Shown: positions 18,058 to 26,423, counted from the first letter of the stretch. The stretch: 64,000 bases of DNA from Saprospiraceae bacterium (GCA_028285545.1 JANQPA010000057.1:25840-89839); one strand, 5' to 3'. The notes: generated by a model from the sequence alone, not told the origin. Numbers and translations are program-made.

Positions 18058-18930
18058 ATGAAAAACCTCCAATACATAAAATTCCACAACCAAAAAAGCT
18101 CTCACCCAGGCTTTGACCTGGTGAAATTGGAGAAACTGCTCAGCCATGAAGGAAATCCCGAAATTACCCAACTACATAAAATCGGGTTTTTTCATATTCT
18201 CCTTATTACAGGAGGGAAAGGGGCTCATACCATAGATTTTACAGACTACCCATATGCAAAGGGAACCTTACTGACAGTACGGAAAGACCAGGTGCATCGG
18301 TTTTTTAAAAGCACAGATGCCAAAGGCCATATCCTGTTGTTTACCGAAGATTTTTTGGCCAGTCACTTCAGCAAGACAGAGGTACTGCGATCTTTCCAAT
18401 TGTTCAATGAATTATTGAGTTCTCCCAAATTAGAATTAAACCAGTCAGATTTTCAGGAAATATTGGATTTGGTCCTGCAAATTGAATCAGAATATAAGGA
18501 GCATGAAGATGAGTTTTCGATAGGTATTATCCGAAGTGCTTTGCACATGCTGGTGATTAAATTATTCCGAATCAAAGCAAGGAAAGGAAATAAATTGGTA
18601 AAGCGGAAATATCTTCCAGAATTTTTACAATTCCAGAAGCTGGTGGAAGAAAAGGGTTTTGAAACCAGAAAAGCTTCTGATTATGCTCAATTAATGAATT
18701 GTACCACCAAAACACTCAATAATTTCTGCCGGGCTATCGTTGACAAATCTGCTAAAGCCGTGATTGACGAAATTGTAATTACTCAAATCAAAAGATTGTT
18801 GATCAATACACCGCTCTCCATAACAGAAATTGCCTATGCGGCGGGATTTAATGAGCCCACCAATTTTTACAAATACTTCAAAAAACACAGCAATAGTTCA
18901 CCCGAAGTTTTTCGAAAAACATATGCTTAG
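18058..18930 (+). CDS. AraC family transcriptional regulator
   Basis: A 290-residue regulator. The N-terminal half is a cupin-like sensing domain (GFFHILLITGGKGAHTIDF, LLTVRKDQVHRFFKS), and the C-terminal 100 residues form two AraC helix-turn-helices (YAQLMNCTTKTLNNFCRAI; SITEIAYAAGFNEPTNFYKYF). The ligand is unknown. The next gene, about 100 bp on, codes for an exported SnoaL-like protein and may be its target. Confidence 0.88.
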   Translation: MKNLQYIKFHNQKSSHPGFDLVKLEKLLSHEGNPEITQLHKIGFFHILLITGGKGAHTIDFTDYPYAKGTLLTVRKDQVHRFFKSTDAKGHILLFTEDFLASHFSKTEVLRSFQLFNELLSSPKLELNQSDFQEILDLVLQIESEYKEHEDEFSIGIIRSALHMLVIKLFRIKARKGNKLVKRKYLPEFLQFQKLVEEKGFETRKASDYAQLMNCTTKTLNNFCRAIVDKSAKAVIDEIVITQIKRLLINTPLSITEIAYAAGFNEPTNFYKYFKKHSNSSPEVFRKTYA

Positions 18931-19029
18931 CTACTTTCCCATTTTTACAGTCTAAAGGCATTTTTTGACCTTTTTAGCTCCTCAATCCGCCCATAACTTT
19001 GTGTCAGAAATTTATTCAAAATAAAATTT

Positions 19030-19932
19030 TTGAAATCTGCACAAATAATCATGGCAATCCTCACTGCATTCACTTTTGGCAGTGACCATCTATTTTCTCA
19101 ACAACTCAAAAGCGGAATAAAAATGACAACTGAAGATCAAAAAAATCAGGAAATTAAAACAGCAACAACATTAAGTAATAAGGAAAAGGCAGTAGCCTTA
19201 CTCAATAGCTTTAATACGGGCGATCCTACCCCCATTTCTTATGTCAATCCTAGCAAATATATCCAACATAACCTTGGGGTAGGGGATGGCCTGGAAGGAT
19301 TTGGGGAAGTTATGAAAATGAAGCCTCCTCAAGGATTTAAAGCCAATGTGGTTAGAGCCTTTCAAGACGGTGATTATGTAGTTGCACATACGGAATATGA
19401 CTTTTTTGGACCCAAAGCAGGCTTTGACGTTTTCCGTTTTGAAGATGGTTTGATTGTTGAGCATTGGGACAATCTTTCAGAAATAACCCCTCCTAATCCA
19501 AGTGGCAGAACGCAATTTGACGGAGCTGTAGATATCATAGATTTGGACAAAACAGAAGACAATAAAAACCTGGTTCGCTCCTTTGTTCAGGAAGTTCTAA
19601 TGGATGGAAAATTAGATAATTTGACCTCCTTTATCAACCCTAATCAATATTTGCAACATAACTCAGGTATTGCAGATGGCCTGGATGGCCTGGGGAATGC
19701 TTTAAAATATTTTGCAGAAAATGGACTGGTTTTGGAATATGATCAAGTTCATAAGGTGCTAGGGGAGGGTAATTTCGTCCTTACTATGAGTGAAGGTAAA
19801 TTCGGAAAAGGAGATCATGTAGCCTATTATGATCTATTCCGAATAGAAGATGGACTGATTGTAGAACACTGGGATATTATCCAGCCCATACCACCAAAAT
19901 CAGAGCATAAAAATGATAATGGAAAGTTTTAA
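19030..19932 (+). CDS. Exported tandem SnoaL-like (NTF2-fold) protein
   Basis: A 300-residue protein: N-terminal hydrophobic signal segment (about 5-23), then two homologous NTF2/SnoaL-like domains. The first has YVNPSKYIQHNLGVGDGLEGF and DVFRFEDGLIVEHWDNLSE; the second has FINPNQYLQHNSGIADGLDGL and DLFRIEDGLIVEHWDIIQP. Single-domain relatives are polyketide-cyclase-like proteins of unknown reaction. Internal duplication is evident. The start is TTG at 19030; ATG at 19051 would shorten the signal peptide by seven residues and is also possible. Confidence 0.78.
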   Translation: MKSAQIIMAILTAFTFGSDHLFSQQLKSGIKMTTEDQKNQEIKTATTLSNKEKAVALLNSFNTGDPTPISYVNPSKYIQHNLGVGDGLEGFGEVMKMKPPQGFKANVVRAFQDGDYVVAHTEYDFFGPKAGFDVFRFEDGLIVEHWDNLSEITPPNPSGRTQFDGAVDIIDLDKTEDNKNLVRSFVQEVLMDGKLDNLTSFINPNQYLQHNSGIADGLDGLGNALKYFAENGLVLEYDQVHKVLGEGNFVLTMSEGKFGKGDHVAYYDLFRIEDGLIVEHWDIIQPIPPKSEHKNDNGKF

Positions 19933-19959
19933 AAGCAATATACTGGTGAAATAATATTA

Positions 19960-19994
19960 GCTGACGAATAAGGCCGGAGGACTTATTCGTCAGC
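19960..19994 (+). terminator. Strong hairpin after the SnoaL-like gene
   Basis: A perfect 13-bp stem, GCTGACGAATAAG with CTTATTCGTCAGC, encloses a 9-base loop 28 bp after the stop codon. The trailing T-run is weak, so it may instead be an mRNA-stabilising hairpin. Confidence 0.55.
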
Positions 19995-20058
19995 CATTAT
20001 ATTAAAATCCTGTGTCAAACATTATGTAAATTGCTTCTATTACTAATTTTTTGACAAA

Positions 20059-20688
20059 ATGGATGGGTTAAATCTCAAATTTAAGCTGAGTAATTATGAT
20101 CGGTATTTCCTCAAGAAATTACCCCAATCCTTAAAGCAATTGATGGATGAAGAGTTAATGGAAGCTAAAAACAGGTTTGTAGTGATATTCAATGAAGAAT
20201 CAGAGCATATCATGGATGAGCCAGGCCAAAGTTTTCAACTCATGTGCTCGTATATGGCTGCTTATTATGAAAAATTAAATTCCAAAGGCTTATCCAAGGA
20301 GAAAATCTTGGATTTACTAAGTGAATCTCTCATTAAAAGTGCTGGGGGCAATTATGTGAAATGGATGACTCGAATTATGCTATGGATAAAAAGAGACAAA
20401 CGCAAATTTATCGAAAAATCAACCCTTCAAAGTAAAAAGACCTATGGCAGCTTTCTGGATATGAGAGAAGAAAATGCCCCAAAACAATTTACCTCCGTGA
20501 TTACTTCCTGTGGCTTCTTTGATTTTTTTAATAGAAGAGGGATTCCTGAATTGACGAGTATTTTTTGCAAATGGGATGATCTATGGGCCAAAGAAATTAA
20601 TAAACAAAATTGTGGCGTGAGGTTTGAACGGCCAACTACCATTGCAGAGGGGGAGGAAAGTTGTAGGTTTGAGTTTTATTTTTTGTAA
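20059..20688 (+). CDS. Unknown protein, possibly L-2-amino-thiazoline-4-carboxylate hydrolase-like
   Basis: A 209-residue soluble protein. The helical N-terminal part (QSFQLMCSYMAAYYEKLNSKG) followed by C-terminal strands with conserved cysteines (FTSVITSCGFFDFFNRRGIPEL, FCKWDDLWA, SCRFEFYF) resembles the family named after L-2-amino-thiazoline-4-carboxylic acid hydrolase. That enzyme acts in cysteine synthesis from DL-ATC in pseudomonads; most relatives have no proven activity. I am not certain of the assignment. It is convergent with a relic frame on the other strand. Confidence 0.5.
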   Translation: MDGLNLKFKLSNYDRYFLKKLPQSLKQLMDEELMEAKNRFVVIFNEESEHIMDEPGQSFQLMCSYMAAYYEKLNSKGLSKEKILDLLSESLIKSAGGNYVKWMTRIMLWIKRDKRKFIEKSTLQSKKTYGSFLDMREENAPKQFTSVITSCGFFDFFNRRGIPELTSIFCKWDDLWAKEINKQNCGVRFERPTTIAEGEESCRFEFYFL

Positions 20689-20828
20689 ACCTCCTTTTCA
20701 CCTGACTTCACATCAATAGAACAGTATCCGTCATATTCCTCACCAGAATAAATCACCCTATTGGAATCAAGTGTCCAGCCTACCATGAATTCATTCCATT
20801 TCGAAGTTAGACTAAGATTTAATACCTT
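20676..20828 (-). pseudogene. Relic of a PD40/TolB-like beta-propeller gene (C-terminal tail)
   Basis: A minus-strand frame of about 50 codons, open from an in-frame stop near 20831 to TAA at 20676-20678. It encodes WNEFMVGWTLDSNRVIYSG and EEYDGYCSIDVKSGEKEVY. The pattern W-x-DSN-R-(I/V)-x-YSG ... IDVKSGE is that of a PD40/WD40-like propeller blade. There is no room for the rest of a propeller, so it reads as the leftover end of a deleted gene. It overlaps the end of the upstream plus-strand gene by 13 bases. Confidence 0.4.
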
Positions 20829-20839
20829 TTATCATTGAT

Positions 20840-21613
20840 TTACTCATCTAGAATTTTAAAATTTTCTACTTCATAAAGCGTGTATGAATCACCATCCTTA
20901 GACTCTACTAATAATTTTAGAAAATAAGGGGGCTGATCGGCATTTATATAGAAAGTATTCCTAGGGCTTTTGCTGGTTTTTAGGATGCTTGCCTTTTGTC
21001 TCTTACCATTTAGGAGTTGAACCATTTCTTCTCCTTTTACATCAATTTCTTCATAATTGAGTATTGGGTTTTCACCTCCCCAGCTGAAGGTTGGGAATCT
21101 TACTTTTTTATGTTGAGTTTTTAAAATCATAGTATAGAGGAGGCCACCAAAAGAAGCAAACGCAGGAACCTCTAGGAAGGACCCAATTTGTTTGGCTTTT
21201 TTATGTGCATCAAAGGCGGTAAAACCACTTACATGTCTACCATTAAAATCCAAATGAGCAATAACACCAGGAGCAGATCCGGTATGAAAAGCAGCGTATT
21301 CCAGGGTATGATAATCTGCCGTTCTTACAGTAGTAAAAATGTTTTTGCCTTTTTCATCATTCCAGTATTGAGTGAACTTCCAAAGTTTTTTAGATTCCTC
21401 TTCCACCATTTCCAAACGCTCTTCCACTTTATAAATAATAGCTGATGAATCTTTATCCTTAAAATGTTTGGTGGCAATCCAATTAACTTCAAAAGCTTGA
21501 AAAAAGGTAGCATCGATGGAAGATTCTGTTACTGAAATAGTATCCGTTTGAGCATAAAAGGAGACATTAAAAAGAAGGCCTATGATGGCCATAAAGATTC
21601 TTTGTTTCATCAT
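20840..21613 (-). CDS. Exported protein, DUF3108-like
   Basis: A 257-residue protein with signal peptide (MKQRIFMAIIGLLFNVSFYAQ). The mature part is rich in beta-strands (RLEMVEEESKKLWKFTQYW, TVRTADYHTLEYAAFHTGSA, YTMILKTQHKKVRFPTF, YINADQPPYFLKLLVES) arranged as in the DUF3108/LolA-like open barrel proteins that may bind lipids or envelope polymers. Similarity is by pattern only. Start is MM at 21613/21610. It is transcribed away from the GldB-like gene. Confidence 0.6.
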   Translation of the reverse strand: MMKQRIFMAIIGLLFNVSFYAQTDTISVTESSIDATFFQAFEVNWIATKHFKDKDSSAIIYKVEERLEMVEEESKKLWKFTQYWNDEKGKNIFTTVRTADYHTLEYAAFHTGSAPGVIAHLDFNGRHVSGFTAFDAHKKAKQIGSFLEVPAFASFGGLLYTMILKTQHKKVRFPTFSWGGENPILNYEEIDVKGEEMVQLLNGKRQKASILKTSKSPRNTFYINADQPPYFLKLLVESKDGDSYTLYEVENFKILDE

Positions 21614-21692
21614 TCATGATTGTATGCAGGTTATTTTCTAGTGAATAGCTCTGCATTAGTAGTGAATAATTGGATATTTTCTCTCTCAAATT

Positions 21693-21712
21693 AATGTAAA
21701 ATTTTTTACATT
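21693..21712. promoter_or_regulatory. Inverted repeat in a divergent promoter region
   Basis: AATGTAAA-ATTT-TTTACATT, an 8-bp perfect inverted repeat, lies between the divergent genes at 20840-21613 (minus) and 21856 (plus). It could be an operator; no regulator is indicated. Confidence 0.4.
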
Positions 21713-21734
21713 TCTATAAAATCAACGACATTTT

Positions 21735-21758
21735 ATGTTCATCTGGAAGCAGTTGTAC
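21735..21758 (+). promoter_or_regulatory. 24-bp shared upstream element, copy 1
   Basis: This stretch, beginning ATGTTCATCT, matches 23282-23305 at 21 of 24 bases. Both copies lie about 75-125 bp upstream of plus-strand lipoprotein genes, suggesting a shared control element. Confidence 0.45.
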
Positions 21759-21855
21759 TTCTCTTTTGAATTATAGATATTATGGCCGATGTACAAGAAT
21801 TTAAAAAGATCAAACGTTTTACGTCGAGCTACCATCTACATTAAAAAACAATAGG

Positions 21856-23130
21856 ATGATTAAAACCAGAATTTTGCCATTATTCATTGGACTAAGCCTT
21901 TTTGCGTGCAGTAATAATCAACAAGAGGAAATGTTAGTCTCCTCTGACATTGATAATTTTTGGAATGCGTATGAGCAAATACAAGCAGCATCGGATTCTG
22001 CTACTCAAATGCAGATCCTAAGTGAAGAATTTATTAGCAAAGCCAGCACTGGGCAGCAAAGATTATTTGAACTGAGAAATTATCAACCTGAAGAGTATCT
22101 GCAAAACATTAATAGTTATCCTCAGTTTTACGCCGACTTGCGTCAAAACTTAGAAAGTCGAGAAACCATAACTGCGCAGATCAAAAAAAGCCTAAATAAT
22201 TTTAGAAAATTATACCCCAAGATGACGAATGCTAAAATTTATCTGGGGATGGGAAACTTCCGAACCAATGCAACTACCTTGGATTCAATGGTTTTATTTG
22301 GCTCTGAAATGGCATTTACAGATGTAGATATTAATACATCCGAATTTCCAGAAAGACTTCAGTATTTTAAAAATTATATTCAGGAAAATCCCATTGAAAA
22401 TGTAAGCTTTTTAAGTACCCATGAATTTGTGCATACACAACAAAAGGAAGCTATTGGAACCAATTTACTTTGTGTGGCCTTACGAGAGGGCAGCGCAGAG
22501 TTTATTGCGGAGATTGCTTCCGGAATGTCTTCCACCACTCCGGCGGTAGCTTACGGCAAAAAAAATAGGGACCAGGTTTTTGAGCAGTTTAAAAAAGAAA
22601 TGTTCAATCGGGGTACCAGCTACTGGGTTTGGTCCAACATGGAAAATCAATTTGGGCATAGAGATCTTGGTTACTATATAGGTTATGAAATGTCAAAGTT
22701 TTATTATGATGGATCAGATAATAAGGATCAGGCTCTTGCAGATTTAATTGAACTGGATTACTCAGATATAAAGGCCGTCCAAGAATTTGTAAATCAACTT
22801 AGTTTTTTTGAAGAACCTCTCCCTGAATTAGAAAAAGAATATAGGGAAAATCAGCCAGTAGTGGAGAAAGTGGAACAGGAAGGGGATAAATTCACCGTCT
22901 ATTTTTCTACGCCCATGGATCTTCGGTTTAGAGGTTTTGATTATGGCCCACTTGGAGAAGATCATGTTTTGAGGATTTCTGAGTTTTTGGGCTTCAACGA
23001 AGAGGGAACGGCCTTATCTTTTAGAGCAACTCTAACTCCAGAAAGGGAACAACAAATGACAATCACCTCTAATTTTAAGGATAAAGAGGGTCGAGAATTA
23101 AAGCAATATTTGATCAAAATAAATGGTTGA
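21856..23130 (+). CDS. GldB/DUF2268-like lipoprotein, predicted zinc metallopeptidase
   Basis: A 424-residue lipoprotein (lipobox SLFACSN, Cys18). A HExxH motif, STHEFVHTQQKEA (about residues 190-202), followed by REGSAEFIAEIASG provides a gluzincin-like zinc site, as in DUF2268 and GldB-like proteins; GldB is a lipoprotein needed for gliding, but most relatives with intact HExxH are putative peptidases. The mid section YLGMGNFRTNATTLDSMVLF is also family-like. The C-terminal 90 residues (KFTVYFSTPMDLRFRGFDYG) form a beta domain probably used for substrate or envelope binding. Substrate unknown. Confidence 0.72.
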   Translation: MIKTRILPLFIGLSLFACSNNQQEEMLVSSDIDNFWNAYEQIQAASDSATQMQILSEEFISKASTGQQRLFELRNYQPEEYLQNINSYPQFYADLRQNLESRETITAQIKKSLNNFRKLYPKMTNAKIYLGMGNFRTNATTLDSMVLFGSEMAFTDVDINTSEFPERLQYFKNYIQENPIENVSFLSTHEFVHTQQKEAIGTNLLCVALREGSAEFIAEIASGMSSTTPAVAYGKKNRDQVFEQFKKEMFNRGTSYWVWSNMENQFGHRDLGYYIGYEMSKFYYDGSDNKDQALADLIELDYSDIKAVQEFVNQLSFFEEPLPELEKEYRENQPVVEKVEQEGDKFTVYFSTPMDLRFRGFDYGPLGEDHVLRISEFLGFNEEGTALSFRATLTPEREQQMTITSNFKDKEGRELKQYLIKING

Positions 23131-23281
23131 ATTCTTGAATGAACTTGACTGCAAAGGCTGGTTAGATCTTTGTCTTACCATTTACTTCTACCTACTTCTA
23201 TTTACTTCAAAATTTTGTTATGAAACCCACCTAATCTATGATACAGTATTAAATCAAACAGGGTTTCTTTATTTTAAGATA

Positions 23282-23305
23282 ATGTTCATCTAGAAGCAAT
23301 TGGAC
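23282..23305 (+). promoter_or_regulatory. 24-bp shared upstream element, copy 2
   Basis: Second copy of the element at 21735-21758 (21 of 24 bases the same), located about 70 bp before the serine hydrolase start. Confidence 0.45.
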
Positions 23306-23375
23306 AGGTTTGGAGAATAATTTTTAAAGGGGAATATTCATTTTTAATATTTTTGAAAAAATCTGAAATATTAAA

Positions 23376-24512
23376 ATGATTATTATGGCCAATAAAAGAT
23401 ACCTATTAATACTGAGTTTGTTTTTTATGCTAACTGCATGCTCTGATCAGGAAAGCAATTCGCTGGTAGCACAAAGCAATACTCCCTATTTTCCAAAAGA
23501 AACCTGGCGAACGAGTATTCCTCAGCAGCAAGGATTGCAGGGCGCCAAAATCCAAAATTTCATACAAGAACTAAAAAAGGGAAAAATCCAGTCACCTATT
23601 ACCTCTTTTCTGATTGTAAAAAATGGATATTTGGTGGTTGATGAAACTTTTGGCTCCTATAATGGGGTAGAACCCCATACTCTTCAATCGGTAACTAAAA
23701 GTATTGCCTCAAGCCTGGTTGGTGTGGCCATCCAAAAAGGATATATCAACTCCCTGGATGAAAAAGTCCTCGATTTTTTTCCCGAATATAAAAGTTTCAA
23801 ACATTTGAATGCTGATAAAAAGGCCATGACCCTTCATCACGCCTTAACCATGCGTACTGGACAGGCTTGGACCGGGGAGCGGCATCTGGGACCACTCAAT
23901 CGATATTCTGGAGATAAAATGAAATATGTCCTGGATTATGAAATGCAAACGGAACCTGGTAAAAAGTGGTATTATAACAGTGGAATAGCAATCCTGCTTG
24001 GTGGCTTAATCCAAAATGCGACAAAGAGAAATACCAAAGATTTTGCCAAAAAAAATCTTTTTGACCCTATAGGAATTACTTCTGCCAAATGGAGCTGGGG
24101 ACATAAAGGAATACCCCATACTGGTGGCGGCCTATATCTAAATCCAAAAGATATGGCCAGAATTGGCTACTTATATCTCCGAGATGGCAAGTGGGAAAAT
24201 CAGCAGATACTACCTGAATGGTGGGTTAAAAAAGCTACCACACGGCATGTCCCCCATGCCGAAAGTATTTCTGGAGTTAAAAGTATTGGCTATGGTTATA
24301 TGTGGTGGTTATTACCCATGGATAAAAATGATCAGAGAAAAGATCGAGCTGATATCTTTATGGCCTATGGACATTGGGGGCAATTCATTTTTATAATTCC
24401 TGATTATGATATGATCGTGATCTTCACAAATGATGATTCCGCTTCTTATAATGATGAAATTAAGCCTATATCCCTACTGTACCAACACGTATTATCTGCT
24501 GTAATTGAATAG
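23376..24512 (+). CDS. Beta-lactamase-family serine hydrolase, lipoprotein
   Basis: A 378-residue protein with lipobox MLTACSD (Cys near residue 23). LQSVTKSIASSLVGVAIQKG holds the S-x-x-K nucleophile motif of class C beta-lactamase/DD-peptidase relatives, KKWYYNSGIAILLGG holds the Y-x-N equivalent, and GYGYMWWLLP and AYGHWGQFIFIIP match the 6-aminohexanoate-dimer hydrolase branch. Family members hydrolyse esters or amides in the periplasm; true beta-lactam resistance is not implied. Start is the ATG at 23376, or 23388 (MANKRYLL). Confidence 0.85.
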   Translation: MIIMANKRYLLILSLFFMLTACSDQESNSLVAQSNTPYFPKETWRTSIPQQQGLQGAKIQNFIQELKKGKIQSPITSFLIVKNGYLVVDETFGSYNGVEPHTLQSVTKSIASSLVGVAIQKGYINSLDEKVLDFFPEYKSFKHLNADKKAMTLHHALTMRTGQAWTGERHLGPLNRYSGDKMKYVLDYEMQTEPGKKWYYNSGIAILLGGLIQNATKRNTKDFAKKNLFDPIGITSAKWSWGHKGIPHTGGGLYLNPKDMARIGYLYLRDGKWENQQILPEWWVKKATTRHVPHAESISGVKSIGYGYMWWLLPMDKNDQRKDRADIFMAYGHWGQFIFIIPDYDMIVIFTNDDSASYNDEIKPISLLYQHVLSAVIE

Positions 24513-24682
24513 TCTGAATACTGCTATAAACAGGTTCATTTTAAAAATTAATAAGATATATAAGGTCTAAGCTAACAATGTCTCTGGCTGTTGGGGCCTC
24601 AGAGTTAAAATGGGCGTTGTTACCTGGTAGAACATAATTTAGAAAATCTTCCGTAAGCAATAAAAAATTAGATTAATCAAAG
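24513..24682. other. First part of a 625-base intergenic region
   Basis: The gap 24513-25137 between the hydrolase and the ArsR gene carries no gene. This first part shows nothing recognisable; the rest holds a nested palindrome (24683-24765), a two-hairpin repeat (24927-25006) and the ArsR promoter/operator (25084-25129). Confidence 0.5.
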
Positions 24683-24765
24683 GATTACTAAGCTTGGAAA
24701 GATTGGTAAGCCTTTGCGAACCAATAGCTTACCAATCCCTACATTTCATTTCGGGCTTAGTAATC
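24683..24765. repeat. Nested palindromic repeat containing 40-bp copy 2
   Basis: Outer arms GATTACTAAGC (24683-24693) and GCTTAGTAATC (24755-24765) pair, and inner arms GATTGGTAAGC (24701-24711) and GCTTACCAATC (24727-24737) pair. Bases 24726-24765 are the exact reverse complement of 1653-1692. The layout fits a small non-autonomous or REP-type element. Confidence 0.8.
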
Positions 24766-24926
24766 TAGAGCCACCAAATTTTATTTATCCATGGATCAAG
24801 GCCGTTAAAATGCTTCAGAGAGACATCCTATTCTTAGATAGTAAAACAAAGCATTAGAAAACTCCAACCATACGGCCTGCAGGGCGGGACGTAATGTTAG
24901 CAACATTAGATTCCTTCAAAACTTCT

Positions 24927-25006
24927 CAGCCTCGCTAGAGGCTTCACATTGGTAACGATACCCTGAAAATCAGCCTTCGTGCCTTTAGGTACGAAACAGA
25001 AAAGAT
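24927..25006 (+). repeat. Two-hairpin dispersed repeat, copy 2
   Basis: Hairpins GCCTC-GCTA-GAGGC (24929-24942) and TTCGTGCC-TTTA-GGTACGAA (24976-24995). Relative to copy 1 (16074-16152), both sides of the second stem changed together, keeping the pairing. Confidence 0.8.
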
Positions 25007-25083
25007 ATCCCCTAAAAAAGTCTTCCCCAACACTAACAATTTGTGATAGCCTGTCCAAAAAAATAAAAAACTCCCAAATAAAC

Positions 25084-25129
25084 TTGCGTAACCGAATGAT
25101 TACATATATATTTGTAACCGAACAGTTAC
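25084..25129 (+). promoter_or_regulatory. ArsR promoter with two operators
   Basis: TTG at 25084-25086 and TATATTTG at 25107-25114 form a Bacteroidota -33/-7 pair with a 20-bp spacer. Two copies of a near-palindrome, GTAACCGAATGATTAC (25088-25103) and GTAACCGAACAGTTAC (25114-25129), start 26 bp apart; the first fills the spacer and the second covers the last base of the -7 box and the likely transcription start. The ArsR start codon is 8 bp further on. This is a textbook autorepression layout. Confidence 0.85.
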
Positions 25130-25137
25130 AAATAATT

Positions 25138-25467
25138 ATGAGAAGAGACGTTTTCCAAGCTATAGCAGACCCAATCAGGAGAGATATAATAGGGTTACTG
25201 GCCAATGATACATTGACAGTAAATGCGGTGGCTGAAAATTTTGAAATCAGCCGACCTGCCATCTCTAAGCACATCAGAATTTTGAATGAGTGTGGAATAA
25301 TCAGCATTCATAAGAAAGGAAGAGAGCGCTTTTGCCAGATCAAACCCAAAAGTTTGATGCCTGTATCCAACTGGGTAGAGCAATATCGTCAACTATGGGA
25401 GGAAAAACTCGATTCTTTCGAAGAATATTTAATCAAACTACAATCAAAAAAGAAAAAAGATGAGTAA
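25138..25467 (+). CDS. ArsR family winged-helix repressor
   Basis: A 109-residue regulator starting at the ATG at 25138 (MRRDVFQAIADPIRRDIIGLL); the longer upstream frame runs through repeat and operator DNA. The winged helix is NAVAENFEISRPAISKHIRIL followed by the wing EHKKGRERFCQIK-type strands (IHKKGRERFCQIKPKS). It lacks the metal-binding cysteine pair of ArsR/SmtB sensors and belongs to the branch paired with AHSA1/SRPBCC proteins. The next gene overlaps by 8 bp and codes for such a partner. It probably represses its own operon through the two upstream palindromes. Confidence 0.9.
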   Translation: MRRDVFQAIADPIRRDIIGLLANDTLTVNAVAENFEISRPAISKHIRILNECGIISIHKKGRERFCQIKPKSLMPVSNWVEQYRQLWEEKLDSFEEYLIKLQSKKKKDE

Positions 25468-25930
25468 CACAAGCGATCTCATTAATCGTACTCTGACCTT
25501 AAAACGTACTTTTAATGCCCCAATACAATTGGTTTGGGAAGCCTGGACTCAGCCAGAACATATTGCCAACTGGTGGGGACCCAAAGGAATGAAAACAAGG
25601 GTTGTTCAACATAATTTTAGTGTAGGCGGCAAATGGGAATATGTCATGCAAATGCCCGATGGCAAAGAATTTACCTCAGAGGGAGTCTATACCCTTATTG
25701 AAGAATTATCCAAAATATTTTCTTCTGCCGATTTTAAACCCATGACCGAAGGCGTAGAGATTCAAGCCATTTTTGAGGAGGATGGCGACAAGACCAACTT
25801 CACTTTCAATTGTGTACATGCAACTGTTGAGTACTGCAAACAACAAGAAGAAATGGGCTTCTATAATGGCTGGGGCTCGGTATTTAATAGATTGGATGAG
25901 TTTTTGACTGCTTTAGTTTCGGCTGAATGA
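25460..25930 (+). CDS. SRPBCC/AHSA1-domain protein
   Basis: A 156-residue START-like lipid/ligand-binding fold protein. RTFNAPIQLVWEAWTQPEHIANWWGPKGMKT and GGKWEYVMQMPDGKEF are the AHSA1-like signature, and QEEMGFYNGWGSVFNRLDEFL is the C-terminal helix closing the cavity. Related Bacteroidota proteins are always paired with an ArsR repressor; the bound ligand is unknown. Translationally coupled to the ArsR gene by an 8-bp overlap. Confidence 0.9.
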   Translation: MSNTSDLINRTLTLKRTFNAPIQLVWEAWTQPEHIANWWGPKGMKTRVVQHNFSVGGKWEYVMQMPDGKEFTSEGVYTLIEELSKIFSSADFKPMTEGVEIQAIFEEDGDKTNFTFNCVHATVEYCKQQEEMGFYNGWGSVFNRLDEFLTALVSAE

Positions 25931-26164
25931 GATTCTGGTAGAGAATAAATGTCGAAGCATGCCCTTCGGGCGAATTAAAGTTGAAGCACAATAGAGGTAT
26001 ATTGTTTTCTTAATAATTCAATATACTTCTATAATACTTTGGGAGCTATAGGTGATGTTATTTATCTTTTAAAAGATCCCCAACAGGCCCTAAATTTAGG
26101 TTTGGCTGGAATTTCTTACATTAGTATGAGGTATATATTAACCTATAAGAATTCAAATCCAGTT

Positions 26165-26423
26165 ATGAAAGGCCCTTTTTTCATTGCTTTCCTCTTTTTC
26201 CCCCTAATAATCATTGCTCAAAGTGAATTTGAAAAGGGATATTTTATAAATAACCTTGGTCAAAAAGTTGAAGGATTTATAAATAATGCCCATTGGACTA
26301 CTCACCCCAAAAAAGATTGGATTAGAACTTCGGTTTAGTTTAGAAAGAGACTTGATAAATATGAGCTTGGTGCAAGCTGCCAGACTTTATACAACCTCAT
26401 TAATTGGAAGTTATTGGTTATAG
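26165..26423 (+). pseudogene. Broken paralogue of the 9901-11088 barrel protein gene
   Basis: Bases 26165-26320 encode a signal peptide and GYFINNLGQKVEGFINNAHW, matching residues 1-50 of the protein at 9901-11088. Directly after an A-run the homology jumps, one base out of frame, to LELRFSLERDL...LYTTSLIGSYWL ending at TAG 26421-26423, matching its last ~35 residues. About 300 codons between the two parts are missing. The frame used by the N-terminal part stops at 26336-26338. The junction lies at a poly-A run that also occurs at both equivalent sites of the intact gene, suggesting slippage or microhomology deletion. Confidence 0.85.

Noticed and set aside
24979..25137. Longer start of the ArsR gene
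   Set aside because: It runs through a dispersed repeat, the promoter and both operators; ATG 25138 gives the conserved N-terminus.
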